Below the pieces are notes generated by a model. It saw only the letters and a program-made list of their open reading frames with translations, did no database searches and was not told the DNA's origin. This document shows, one piece after another, positions 14,758 through 25,467 of a stretch of DNA of 64,000 nucleotides. The DNA is from Inonotus obliquus. Its lineage: Eukaryota > Basidiomycota > Agaricomycetes > Hymenochaetales > Hymenochaetaceae. The position numbers and the translations under genes were made by a program. The first letter of the stretch is position 1. Every line of letters starts with the position of its first letter. Location of the stretch: NCBI GenBank assembly GCA_032164295.1, contig JAJHTX010000010.1:124001-188000 (forward strand). The letters are read 5' to 3'.

Positions 14758-15680
14758 GAATATTGCTTGTGCTCAGCCAAGCCCTAGCCATCATTGGGGA
14801 AAAGGCTCAACTGAACAATTTTACAAAGCACCTTCGAATCCATTGATATCCGACCGTCCTGCGACATCCACGGACGCTGCCGTAAAACCAGCCGAGTCTG
14901 CCCTGGTAGTTAACTTTAACAACAAGCAGGAACCAGCACCTAATTAGTTATGCGCCATCAGCTTGTGCAAGGCATGAACATGGAGACTTACACCAACTGA
15001 GAAGCGCCCACCGATATTACCAGATCTAGAATACTGGACAGAAGGTCGTCTCCTTTCACAGTCTCACAGACGCTACGAATTTGGCTACATTCAGAACCAG
15101 AACAATTGCAGCCATCGCGACATTCTGCCAGGTAATGTATTTCCTTTGGTCCTCCGAGCCTAAAATGAAAACAGAACATCAGTCAACCAAATGCAAACAG
15201 AACATACGAAGGGACATACGCGTCTGATGCCCTGAGCTGTCGACATTTACCTCTATGTCGTAAGGTCGGATGTGAGAGGGCATGGTGTCGTAGTTGGTTG
15301 AGATAGTGGATGTTGCATCAATTAAAGCAAGTTTGTTATCATGTGTAGCTATTCACAGCCTCGACATGATAGGAGTACACGGAAACGAATTAGAGTTGAC
15401 CTCCTTGTATTTGCCCAGGTGCCGTTCCAGTTCATAGGCTGTAACGCTGCTGTGCACAGAATTGCATTCATTAGACGGTACTGCATTCCAAAGAGAAATT
15501 CCGGACCGATGAGGGAAGTGGACACTGTCATTGGTGGTAGACGCTCACGACTCTGGTGCCCCAGTGAAAGAGAGAAAAAGAAAAGCGTGAGAGGAAGCGC
15601 GATCATGATCATACTCTGAGAAAATTGAGTTGTTGTCCTTGAAACTGCAAAACTCCCATAATCGCAATTGTGTCCAAAGA
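14758..15680 (-). other. Possible Cys-rich small gene, incomplete model
   Basis: On the minus strand an exon at about 14990-15163, entered through a TTTTAG acceptor, reads AECRDGCNCSGSECSQIRSVC, then a Leu/Ile/Val-rich helix. Further upstream, 15349-15612 opens with a hydrophobic stretch after ATG, MIMIALPLTLFFFSLSLG, that could be a signal peptide. I could not join the two in one frame with confidence. If joined it would be a small secreted Cys-rich protein; alternatively both are chance frames. Confidence 0.25.
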
Positions 15681-15979
15681 TATCCGACGGAATATATTCG
15701 GCCTATCCAAGCTGGAGTTCGTCACCTAGGCCCAATGATCTGTACAGGTACTAGAGGATCATCGATTGATTGCTGGTAGACCGACGGACAGGTGGAGGAT
15801 ATAGTCTGTACCACCTCAGGGCTGGTCAGCCTGAAAATCACTTTCCCGACCGACCGACCGCGGAAACGTTCAAGAGGTAAATCACCGAGGACAAAGGAAA
15901 CTGCATTGTTTTGGAGATTCCGAGAGGCAATTCAAGTTGTGCATTTCATTACCGCTCGACAATCGATTCGATGCAATCA

Positions 15980-17022
15980 AAATCAGATTAGAGAGAAGAG
16001 CATAGCACCGTCTGGCAACCGATATCCCCACGTCCTTCCAGTTTTATCATTGCACTTACCGGTGTACGGCCCTTGTAACTTCATCCTGGAAAACTCGACA
16101 TGTCGAACTCGGAACCTGCGGATAACTGTCAATCGGACCACGCAAGTGTCACAGGAGCGTTCGTGCGGTGTTTCCAGGGCAAGGTATCCGTCAGCATCAA
16201 ATAAGAACAAAATCACAGCCTGGTTGGTCCTCGGAGTCACGAAGCAGCCAGCCGGAGATGAAAAGAGACACCGATCTACAGATAACCATCACAGTCTTGC
16301 AATCAAAACGGAATTCATAGCGTCTCTCAATTGTATACCTTCCCAAAACTGAATTGCTGAGTATACGCCAAGGTAGGTAGGTTCGGCATCCTCCGGAACA
16401 ACTGACGCTTTTTCGAGTCGCCACCCCATATCATCGGACTCTTCCTTTGATGTACCTCCGGTGGTCTGCAATATCGGATTGCAAGATGATCTGACACAGA
16501 TTTCAAAGACCTATATTGAGGACCTGAGGTTAGGTTCGGCATCAGTAAATACACCCTGCCCTAAATGAATCTGGATTGTTTCATATTAGCAGGATGTTGA
16601 GGCGCTCGACATGAATCACGGAACCCACCAAGAACTGACTGGAAGTTTTCAGGGGCAGTGATTTTATCTTATGCGGTTACCATATGTCCCTGGCAAGGGG
16701 TAGCACCAACGTCGTAATGTAAGGTTATTCTGCCCGTCTCGCCCATTGCAGATTATAAAGATACTTGATATCCAGAAGGTGAGCATCGGAGACAAAATGC
16801 AACAATACGAAACTTACCGAGACACCCTTGTGGAGGGGGAGATAGGCTCCTAAAATAGTCGGCGTATAGTAGTAAAACTTTAGACTCGGAAAAAATTGCA
16901 CTGCGACGGCACCTAGAGAAGTTCTCCAAACATGGAATAGAGATCTGTCTCTTATTTTGATATACCGGCGGATCAAGACTAGAGAGGTGTCTGTGCACAC
17001 TGCAGAGTAGGGTGTCAGTCAC
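15980..17022 (-). other. Exon-like fragments carrying a DADGY motif
   Basis: An open segment at 16060-16240 contains FLFDADGYLALE and ends at a GTAAGTGC donor (16059 downward). Open segments at 16289-16471 and 16725-17000 on the same strand also look protein-like (for example TYLGVYSAIQFWEGIQLRDA). A related DADGY segment lies at 21987-22400. I could not assemble a full gene. 15680-15980 shows nothing recognisable. Confidence 0.25.
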
Positions 17023-17879
17023 TTCAACATACTTGCTTCCGGCACTGTCGACAAATTTGTGATATCTGATTCACACTAAAAGCTTCTCGTCGGTCTGAGC
17101 CATCGGTGAACATCTAGGTAAAACAACGTAGGGCTCCTAGACCTTCACGTCTTACTTAGGGAGTAGAGAGTAACAGCCAACGGATAGACCATACGGCAGT
17201 CAGATCTAGAGGGTCCTTCCGGCTGGGAGAACAATATTACGTCATTTTCAGCGGATTAGCAAGCAATAGGCTTAGCTCATGATAAGAAATCGCACCCTTG
17301 CGGTGACCGAGGAGAAATCACCATCTTAATGCCACCTCCTCCGCCATCATGCCTCTCCCTATATGTAATTCTCGGTGCATTTTGTGGGAACAGCATCACT
17401 GCTTTACGAGGAAGGAGGACCGATGTCTGCCGAATGCACTCTCCGCCACATCGGGAAAGTATTGGGAAATGTGTCACTTCGGCCACACAGAAGTGTGCAT
17501 GTAAAGTCGGCGACTCGGCGTCGCGAACGCTCTACAGTCTCATTTTTGAGATATATTGAGTATGGCGTCACCGGATGAAAAGATCGCCGCCGCTCCTCTC
17601 CATGCATTGTCCTGTGCAGGAAACGAAAATTGAAGGCAAGTAGGGAAAATTACTGTTCGTGGAAAATTACCACCTTCTTTATACAGGTAAAATCTATCTG
17701 TGCCCATTTGATCATTACAGCTCAACACCTTGGCCGTAGCGTCAGTTCCTGAACTTCTAAGAAGTGATTGTGACGGTTAAGATTATTTGCAGCAGTTATC
17801 GCGCTGCGAGAACATTATGAATGGAGCCAACAATCAATTCTAAAGTCCATCTCAACATCGGTGCATGAAGGGGCTCATA

Positions 17880-18400
17880 ATACATATTTACGGATCAGTC
17901 TTATACATAAGAAAACTGGCGAAGCTATCAAACAACTTGAAGTCCGAAAGAAAGAAATATAGCGCTGGGTATGAGCTTCAGAGTACTACGCTATTCATAA
18001 TTATTAGGCAATATCCAGAACGGTGTGCACAAATGCACGTTGTGCATCTTCTTAAGCCCTATCCGTAGCATGCGTCTACGATACGGGAAAAGGTACCATT
18101 CCGTCACAGAGTAAGTAGTAAAGTTAGCCGATGTTCAAGGTCCGGAAACGCTAAGGAAACCAATTACCGTTACACAATTTTTCCCCTGGTACGAGCAATA
18201 TTGGCAAGGAAGGGGCACTGGAGCGTTGGGACGGACGCACTGTTGTGGTATTAGTTGCAAAAGATCAAGTAGTAGGAGTTTATTAGTCCTTCCCTGAGTA
18301 ATGCTAGGGGATATAATATTACCTTGCGACGCAACCGTCTCCACGCCTCGCAAGCCACGCTACGCCTCGGCCGACCGCCATACGCAGCCAGACTTTCTTG
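17880..18400. repeat. Segmental duplication partner of 13.79-14.32 kb
   Basis: Coding exons, both introns and the 3' flank of zinc-cluster copies 1 and 2 align almost without a break. Shared blocks include TAGGGGATATAATATTACCTTGCGACGC in intron/exon 1 (quoted in part), GACGGACGCACTGTTGTGG in exon 2, and ATAGTTTCGC/AGCTTCGC with TTTCTTATG in the 3' flank. Same orientation, about 4.08 kb apart. Confidence 0.8.
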
Positions 18401-18442
18401 AGTGTGGATCTCGTAGGGTGTGTCGTAGTATGGGGATGACAT
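18052..18442 (-). CDS. Type I zinc-cluster protein, copy 2, one ligand lost
   Basis: Exons 18323-18442, 18168-18239 (72 nt) and 18052-18075 give 71 residues from the ATG at 18440-18442. The plan equals copy 1: the cluster is split by an intron before the third Cys codon and the tail is seven residues. The second cysteine has become tryptophan (CEAW, residue 34), so a normal binuclear cluster cannot form. The other five ligands (31, 41, 52, 55, 62) are kept. The N-terminus is short (SSPYYDTPYEIHTQES). The frame is fully open, so it may be expressed, but loss of an essential ligand suggests decay or a changed role. A TATA box lies 266 bp upstream. Confidence 0.6.
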
Positions 18443-18707
18443 GAGAGATAGATTCTACAATTGGTGGTATCTATGGTGTAGTCTGTGAGTATGTATGACA
18501 AGGATATCGTAAACGGAGTTTTCACATATCGAGTGAATGAAGTGAGGTGGTGGGAGCGAGTAGAATCAGCCCCCTTGAGAAACTGAAGTCTCTGAGTAGA
18601 TGGCAAGCGTTGGGAACCGGAGAGAGCCCAGAGCAGGCAGACGAACGCGAGTGCAAGAGGTGAGAAGTCGTGGAAGACTGGGGAGACATACAGCTATACA
18701 GGCCATG

Positions 18708-18715
18708 CTTTTATA
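18708..18715 (-). promoter_or_regulatory. TATA box, zinc-cluster copy 2
   Basis: TATAAAAG on the minus strand, 266 bp before the ATG at 18442. Confidence 0.4.
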
Positions 18716-20028
18716 CCTTTCCGAGGTGCTGTGCGAGACAAGTAACTGACACAGAGTCGCGAGGCATTTCAGAGCAATAAGTCCTGGACAAGTACGATAG
18801 CCACAGTTTCTTGCATCGTGTACAGAGTGTCGGTGGCGGCTTATGCCATTTTAAGAAAACCCATGACATGCTCTAAAAGGAGTCTTGATCCGTTAGCATA
18901 GTCTTGCTGTGTGATCAAAGATGGGACACCTGCAGCAAGTCTCGATCCATCGAAGCAAGTTGTGCGGGTACGGAGTGACATAGGCTATGAAGAATAGGAG
19001 GGATTTCGATGCTTCAGATATAGCAACTGAACCAATTTCTCGTCTATTCCTATGGCCTTTTTTTATTGTCAGCAACTGACGAAACCGTGACGCAATGTAA
19101 CCTGGACTAAAGCGTTCTTAGGACTCACCTACTCAGGTCATGAGCCGCGCGACTCAAGACAAAGCTTTGAAGCTCGCAAGTCCTGGAGCTGTAAAGCCAC
19201 CAGGTCTGAGAAGGAATGGTTCCCATCCTATCCTGCGGTGCGATTGGCCGTGCGATCGGTCCGGATAATGCGGTCCTATTAGGGTGCAATAGGGGATGCA
19301 ATGGTTGATGAAACGATCTTTCTTGTCAATTCAACAAGCATCGGAAGAAAAGGATCAGGCCGCGTCGTATAATTGAATTACTTTACTAACTGCTTACTTG
19401 CATCAACTACAACTGAGTCAAAAAAGAAAGATCATTTCATATCTATCATTGACGGTCGTTGCACAGTTAATCACTGTCCCTTGGCTCCGAGGACCGGTCG
19501 TTTGTGTGAAGACGCACAGACTCGTACCATAAGACCCTACGCTGACATTCATTTCAGAAACGTCAGTGATTCTGGAAAATGACGAATGTACCAGGATCTT
19601 TTGAAGTTCGTGCCATTGCAGCGGCTCTGTGTTGGTCTGTGTTGGTGTGAGTGTGAGTCACGGTGTGCTAAGATGTTGTAATGCGGCGTTTGCCGTAATA
19701 CTGTAGCTTACATAATTTCACATGGGTTTTGGATTCCGTATCGTCTTTACTTCCTACTTTCAAGCCAGACAACCTGCAGTGCGGAGCTTCAGCTTCCTGA
19801 TGTAAATTTAGCTATATTAGAGAAAGGCTTTGAGCCTCTTTGAATTGACGACTGGTCATGAACCTCCGATTGATTCCGTGGACCCTCTTGATAACACAAT
19901 GGATGAGTTAAAAAGTTCTCTACTACAGAGTCCGGAGGCCCCAAAATTATATTTATCCTTTTATAATGGAGAGATGATTTCCTACTTTTCTAGAAAAGAA
20001 GCAAGGTGAAAGCGAAAGATGTAAATTG
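18716..20028. other. Intergenic, nothing recognised
   Basis: Only short open frames; no conserved motif, tRNA or repeat found by eye. Confidence 0.4.
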
Positions 20029-20036
20029 GTCCTGAC
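20029..20036. repeat. Target-site duplication of MITE, left
   Basis: GTCCTGAC, identical to 20583-20590. Confidence 0.88.
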
Positions 20037-20582
20037 TAGTGCTTCGACCGTATTCGTATAATACGGATACCGAGTGCTCCGTATACGCATACGGACCGTA
20101 TGCGTATGGCCTCAAGGAAGACGAAAATACTGCCGTATTTTATATGGTCGTATGATAAGAGGAAGGAAAAGGTCACCGTATACGCCGTATCCCATATACG
20201 GAGGAAGACCCTGCACGTGATCGAAAATGCTGAGTCAGCTTCCCGAAATAGCAATAACTGCCAAGGAACACTTCGTAGCTCCGTCCTGTTTGGCAACTAC
20301 ATGGTTCGTGTCCACCTAACCCCTTTATATTAACCGGCTGCTAGGGTCACCAGCACCATTTCTTACATTAAAATTGTGAGTTCTATCTCTTAGACCGTCC
20401 ATATATACTCTGGCTGATCAGTAGAAGGTAAATTTACACGGTACTGTAGTGTTACTTCCTTCAATACGCCCGTATACGGCGTTTACGGCGTATACGTACG
20501 GTCCGTATGCGTGTAAGAGCCTGGTAATCCACTTATACGGCCGTATGCGTATAGAGAGGGTGAATATACGGTCGAAGCACTA
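20037..20582. mobile_element. hAT-type MITE, 546 bp, non-coding
   Basis: Begins TAGTGCTTCGACCGTAT and ends with its inverse ATACGGTCGAAGCACTA, flanked by identical 8-bp duplications (GTCCTGAC). The interior has no transposase. Both subterminal regions carry dense CCGTAT/ATACGG repeats (for example GGACCGTATGCGTATGG), the same motif found in the hAT relic at 3618-5172, although the outermost terminal sequences differ. That shared subterminal code suggests mobilisation by a related transposase. It lies between zinc-cluster copies 2 and 3. Confidence 0.9.
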
Positions 20583-20590
20583 GTCCTGAC
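20583..20590. repeat. Target-site duplication of MITE, right
   Basis: GTCCTGAC, identical to 20029-20036. Confidence 0.88.
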
Positions 20591-20877
20591 GAGGGAAACT
20601 ATCAAAGGGAACATGCTGAAACCATTTTTATACATATCATCAATAAGGGGAGAGTAGTAATTACAATGGGAAGTATAGATCCAGCATCTGTGGAAGATCC
20701 GACCACATGAACCAACACTAAACCTCAGGAGTGGCTATTTTTCCCGGATTGAGAAAGAAAGGGACATGCCAAAACCAATAAATAAATGAAGTATGAAGCT
20801 ATCAAACACGTTTGGTACAGTACAGCCTAGCGCAAGTTTGGCGCCAGATGCTATGATGCACGAATTATAAGGACCTG

Positions 20878-21255
20878 TCAGGAACCGTTTCTTAGCCTCG
20901 GAGTCTACATGAAAAGATAACAAGGTGTATATGATCGGAGGGTGATCAGCCATATTGTGAAGCAATCGCAATGCAGGCCAGACTAACCGTAATACATTCT
21001 ATACTTCGAGCATAACATTCCTGGCACGGGAAATGCACGGGAGACTCAGGACGGACGCACTAGACAGTTTAGAAAGTCGTATACGTCAAGCTCTCTGTGT
21101 ATCCTGGTAAACAATCCAAAGCTTACCTTACGCCGTGCCCTCTTGCAACCGTCGCAGGCCACTGAACGCCTTGGCGCTCCTCCCGTATCAACCAAGGTAT
21201 TTGGACCATGGTTTATGAACCCGTTCCAGTTTCGGTCTCGGTTTTGGTGAGTCAT
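20878..21255 (-). CDS. Type I zinc-cluster protein, copy 3 (all ligands intact)
   Basis: Exons 21127-21255, 20988-21059 (72 nt) and 20878-20904 give 75 residues from the ATG at 21253-21255. The cluster is CDGCKRARRK then, after the intron, C-x10-C-x2-C-x6-C, with Cys at 34, 37, 44, 55, 58 and 65. The Arg/Lys-rich first loop (KRARRK) is typical of the DNA-contacting half of GAL4-type clusters. The tail is eight residues (TPRLRNGS). The N-terminus is short and Asn-rich. With no linker, coiled coil or middle domain, this would be a near-minimal DNA-binding module. It could act as a competitor for larger regulators, but that is inference. Confidence 0.72.
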
Positions 21256-21366
21256 ATGCAATGTAAAGTCTCTCGACGAACAGTGAACACAGCCTATATG
21301 GCTGAGAATGTAATGAGGATCGTAAGCTGGACTGTGCTGATGGGAATTGAGGTTGCGGTGGTACCG

Positions 21367-21373
21367 CTTTATA
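21367..21373 (-). promoter_or_regulatory. TATA box, zinc-cluster copy 3
   Basis: TATAAAG on the minus strand, about 112 bp before the ATG at 21255. Confidence 0.5.
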
Positions 21374-23771
21374 TCACAAAAGATGAGCCAATGAATCAGA
21401 TAACGGAGGTAGGTTCCGAGCTATCGGTGCGTGAAATCCGGCACCGCAGAGGCAGCGTCAATTTCAGAGTCCATCGTCGCAATTTTAAAGCTGTGGCGTG
21501 CACAGAATGAATGATAACTCGCAATCAGTCGCATAGGAATACAATCCATCATGCCGCTGAGGTGCTAAGCCAGATGCACGGATGTTGATTTCCGTAGTCT
21601 TCATCAGCGGAGAAGATGAGAAGCACGTATGTTCGAGCAATGCACGAAACGACTATACCAGTGCCTCTACCGGAATCACACACGTTTATGTAAGGCGGGA
21701 ATATCAGTCGGCAATGACTCCCATGATCAGAATTGCGAGATCATGAGGATGCAAGCTTCAAACGTGTGATCTTCAAAGGTCGCGCTTCGAAAATCCCCTG
21801 AGTGCTCCTACATCACTTCAAACATACACTTCAAAAACAACATAGTGAGAACCGAGCAAAGTATAAGTTTCAGGAACGCACCGAAGTGTGAAATCCGTAT
21901 CCAGCTACTCCAGTACGGGAGACATCTCATTAGTCTACTTTCGCGGGTCACAGTAGCTGGAGACCGTTCAGGGCGATTCATTGTTCCTAGAATATATACC
22001 ATAGGCTTCTGAAAAGAGCGGAGTGGGAACCTCTGTTAGACATCAGCTTCAAGTACGTAACAAGACAAATTTCATATTCCTTCCTCACCCAGCTATCTCG
22101 ACACAGGAGACGGTACAGTAGTCCGATGGAGCCGCAGAATAGTATCCTGGACGATTTTGTTTGATGACTTGACACCGTGAAATTTGATGAGGTCGAAGTA
22201 ATGAAATGGTGACGCCTTAATCCTGATCTTGACTCCAAAGGAACAGCTCTATCAAGCAATGTTTCTGCCGATCCGGTGAAACAGCCAATCTCGATACTAT
22301 TCACATACCATTCGATGGACCGAAGATCATACCAGAAGATGCTAGGCAAAGACTCTCGATACGAGTCGATCAAAATCATCGGATATCCATCAGCATCAAC
22401 AGCTTATCTGCTATCCAAGTCTTGGAATGACAAGTTAGCCTCAAACTGAAGGATTTAGACGTTTCAGTTCAAAAACGTCCTAAAGCGAACTCACCTGCAC
22501 AAAGATCAATGGCTGGCAAAGAATGGTGTCGTCTGATGATAGGGACATGCGTACAGGTACACCAATTAGCTGCTTGATGGAGATAGTGGACGTGTCGAAG
22601 TCAAATGAGTTCAGTGTTTCAGGCAGGCAATGAGGCAAGTAGAGCGACGTTTTGAGAGTAGCTTTGATAATTTGCTCTCACGCTCTTGCCGAATAATCGA
22701 AACAGACTCCGACTGACCGGCAAGACAAAGATTTTGCGACCTCGTTCGTACACATCCCAGCACCAACGAAGTTCTTGGCGCGGGAATTCAATCGGGCGGA
22801 AGGTGATATTGAGGACGAATAGACACGAAGGCACCGAGGGTGTTATTATAAAAAAACGATTGAACCCAGCAACTCCGAAGGTACATACTTGATCTGGTCC
22901 TAGCCGAGATTATTTACTAGTCCAAATATCAGAAAGAAATCCAATCACATTTAGAAACAAAGGTGATACTGGAAGCATGCCAGGGCCCAACGGTCTCAAT
23001 AGCCAACGAAGATTGATAAAATGTTTCTGTGGGCAAAGTAAGGAATGTCGTAAACCGATCCGAACAACGTTTCGAGATCAATATTACCGGTCTAGAATTG
23101 AGGTCATGGAAGCATGGTCGATGTTTCTCCAGGCAAACGGAGGTGAAGCTTTTATATCGGAGACGGGAAGTTGGCGAGCTGTCCGTCGAGGTCGGAAGTA
23201 TCCTCGGAATACAAGCATACTGCCCGCTCATTGACCTGAAAAAAAATAGGCGTACCTTGTTCGTTCCAGAGACCTGGCTTTCCATCAGAAGTGATGGCGA
23301 TGACAAATAGTACTAGTGTCTTCGACACCACGAGAACCTCGTAAATTAAACGTGATACGAACCAAAAGCAACCCCCAAGGTATGGCAGGCCGTTAGAAAC
23401 GACGCGAAAATTATGCCAGTGGACGACAGTGTGGAACCGAAGGCTCACACTTTACTACTTAAAAGGTAGCAAGCTATCACTGTGGAAAATGTGAATAGCG
23501 GCAATATTATGTGATATTATCGACAAGAAGTGCTTCTAGTATACAATATATCATGGGGTCTAGGTATGCAATGAATAGCTGGAGGTGTGTATTCGAATGA
23601 GATATATCCCATAGATGGCCCGAGGTAACCCGAAAGGAGATCAATGAAGTGAATTAGAGTCGTGAATATTGTTCATTTCCTCTTTGTTGCTTGCGTCCAA
23701 GTAACCAAGTCAACCTAGCCGAGTATGCAGTTCCCACGTGGGAGACAAGACCATCGTCGCGGACCAATCGA
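21374..23771. other. Gene-poor stretch with exon-like minus-strand fragments
   Basis: Fragments with coding character occur on the minus strand: 21987-22400 (VDADGYPMILIDSYRES, then IEIGCFTG), 22619-22834 (FRPIEFPRQELRWCWDVYE) and 23160-23350 (SDGKPGLWNEQGTP). They could be exons of one or more decayed genes of the array, since DADGY recurs at 16.2 kb. No complete model can be offered. 21.4-21.98 kb shows nothing. Confidence 0.25.
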
Positions 23772-24231
23772 TCAAGGCGCCTTCTTAGATACACTATCTG
23801 AAGCACATGTGAGATTTTTGCACTCGGGTCAAATTACAGTTAGACTTACAGCATCATCGTGGACCGATACTCGGTGCCTATCACGACTATCACGAAGTGG
23901 TGAATTCGTCGCCGCACTGAAGTTCCGGATTCCTGATTTCCCATGTGAGATGGGGTCCATTCGGCCCAAGAAAGACCAAACGTGAACTCACGTTTTGACC
24001 GATGTTGACAATGTGTTCCGCTAAAGTAGTAGCTTTAGTTTGAACGACAAAATCTAGAGAAAGCAACAAAACGTACTGTGTCAGCCTGGTCCGTTTCAGG
24101 AGTAGCCAGAAATTTTTCTGGTGATGAAGGGGAAGATTCTTTGTGTCGAGTAAATGGCCGGCGTTCGCGGTAAACGACAGTAGGCTTGTTGAGACGTCCC
24201 ATTTTTCTGGAATGTCTTCCACTGGACACAT
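23772..24231 (-). CDS. Hypothetical small protein
   Basis: A three-exon model, 23992-24231, 23850-23932 and 23772-23793, stays open for 114 residues with consistent phase and ordinary splice sites (GTGAGT..CAG and GTAAGT..TAG). Exon 1 starts MCPVEDIPEKWDVS and continues with a Leu-rich segment (FWLLLKRTRLTQYVLLL) and AEHIVNIGQN. The Leu-rich stretch is interrupted by Arg/Lys and is probably a buried helix rather than a membrane span. No family recognised. It lies on the same strand as the zinc-cluster genes but has no CxxC motif. Moderate chance that the model is wrong at the 5' end. Confidence 0.3.
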
Positions 24232-25467
24232 AGCCAGGAATATATGGACTTCATATGTCGAGGATCAACCATTAAAGAAACGAGACCCGAACAAGCACCG
24301 TGCAAGTTGTGGTGAGTAAATCGTTGCGTGCCATCTACTTTTTGTGCATCTTCCATGCTTTTATGATAGATAATCAGCTGCAAGCTGATCCTCTGTTCTG
24401 CGCATCATTCCGAAGATAAGTCGTTCTTTTTGCGTTCATACATATCTTCTAGAGTAAAAGAACGATGAGAAAACTGCACCGGTATTCTCAATAGCGAATA
24501 GGACATACTCGGTGATTCTGCAGAATAATATTGTCCATTTTTTTCTCCAGATGACTCGAGAGTCATACTCAGACGTTCGCGTGGTGTGTTTGCCGTGTGA
24601 TTGAAAGCATGAACATCAACCGGCGGCGACTGTTGTTTCCACGTCATACAAAGGTGCGTGGATCAGTTGTTCGCCGAAAAAAAAAGACAGAGTCGGCTGT
24701 TCTTCCTCGATTTGTCGACTCGCCATTTTGGGTGACCTAATATCGGCTGTACCTACCTTTTATGGGACTATCACCCGCAGACCCAAGCCATTGCTGAACG
24801 CTCTCAGTGCGCTGAATGACCTTCAAGCCGACATGCGTTCCACCAGAAGATCAGCACGCCGTGGGCATGGCCCTCATTTGAGAAACCCGGGCTCATTTCC
24901 GTCTCCAATTAGGCATCGCGAATCAGTTCCTGCTATATATTGCCGAAGTCCGTGTGTTGCTTCTCCACATTCTCGTCGTACTTCAAACAAGGCGAGAAAG
25001 GCTTACAAGGATGACCTCCGGGTGCGGACATGGACCACATAAGGGCCAGGCAATTTGCTGAAACACCATCTAAACACAAGGTGAAAGGACCGAACGACGA
25101 GTGGATAGTACGCGTCGGTGTGAAAGATAAAGATATTCGAAATAAGCGAGACTACAAAAGAGAACGTAGGTTCGAACCCCGGTGGTGTCGCCCCATTCAT
25201 GGAATAGCAATTTAATCGGTGTGTCTATTGTACATGTACATATCCGTGGGCAAGCATGTCGTTCCGAATCTACAAATACTATGTTACAACATCGTATAAT
25301 TGTGCAAAAAAGCTGGGAAAGTAAACGTTGCAGTGAATTTGCATGCATTGTCTGGAAAAAAGACCTGAAGGAAAGCATGTACTGAAAAAAAGCGATATTC
25401 GGAAGAAGAGCAGATGGACCCAAGGAATGTTAGGGTTACAGTAAAATAGCTAGATAGAACAGGGAGG
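24232..25467. other. Intergenic
   Basis: An 80-codon minus-strand frame at 24405-24647 (MTWKQQSPPVDVHAFNHT...) resembles the N-termini of array genes in composition, but no zinc cluster follows. Otherwise nothing. Confidence 0.3.

Noticed and set aside
25165..25200. tRNA-like T-loop (GGTTCGAACCCC) followed by GCCCCA
   Set aside because: The T-stem does not pair on either strand and no matching acceptor, D or anticodon arm could be found at normal distances.
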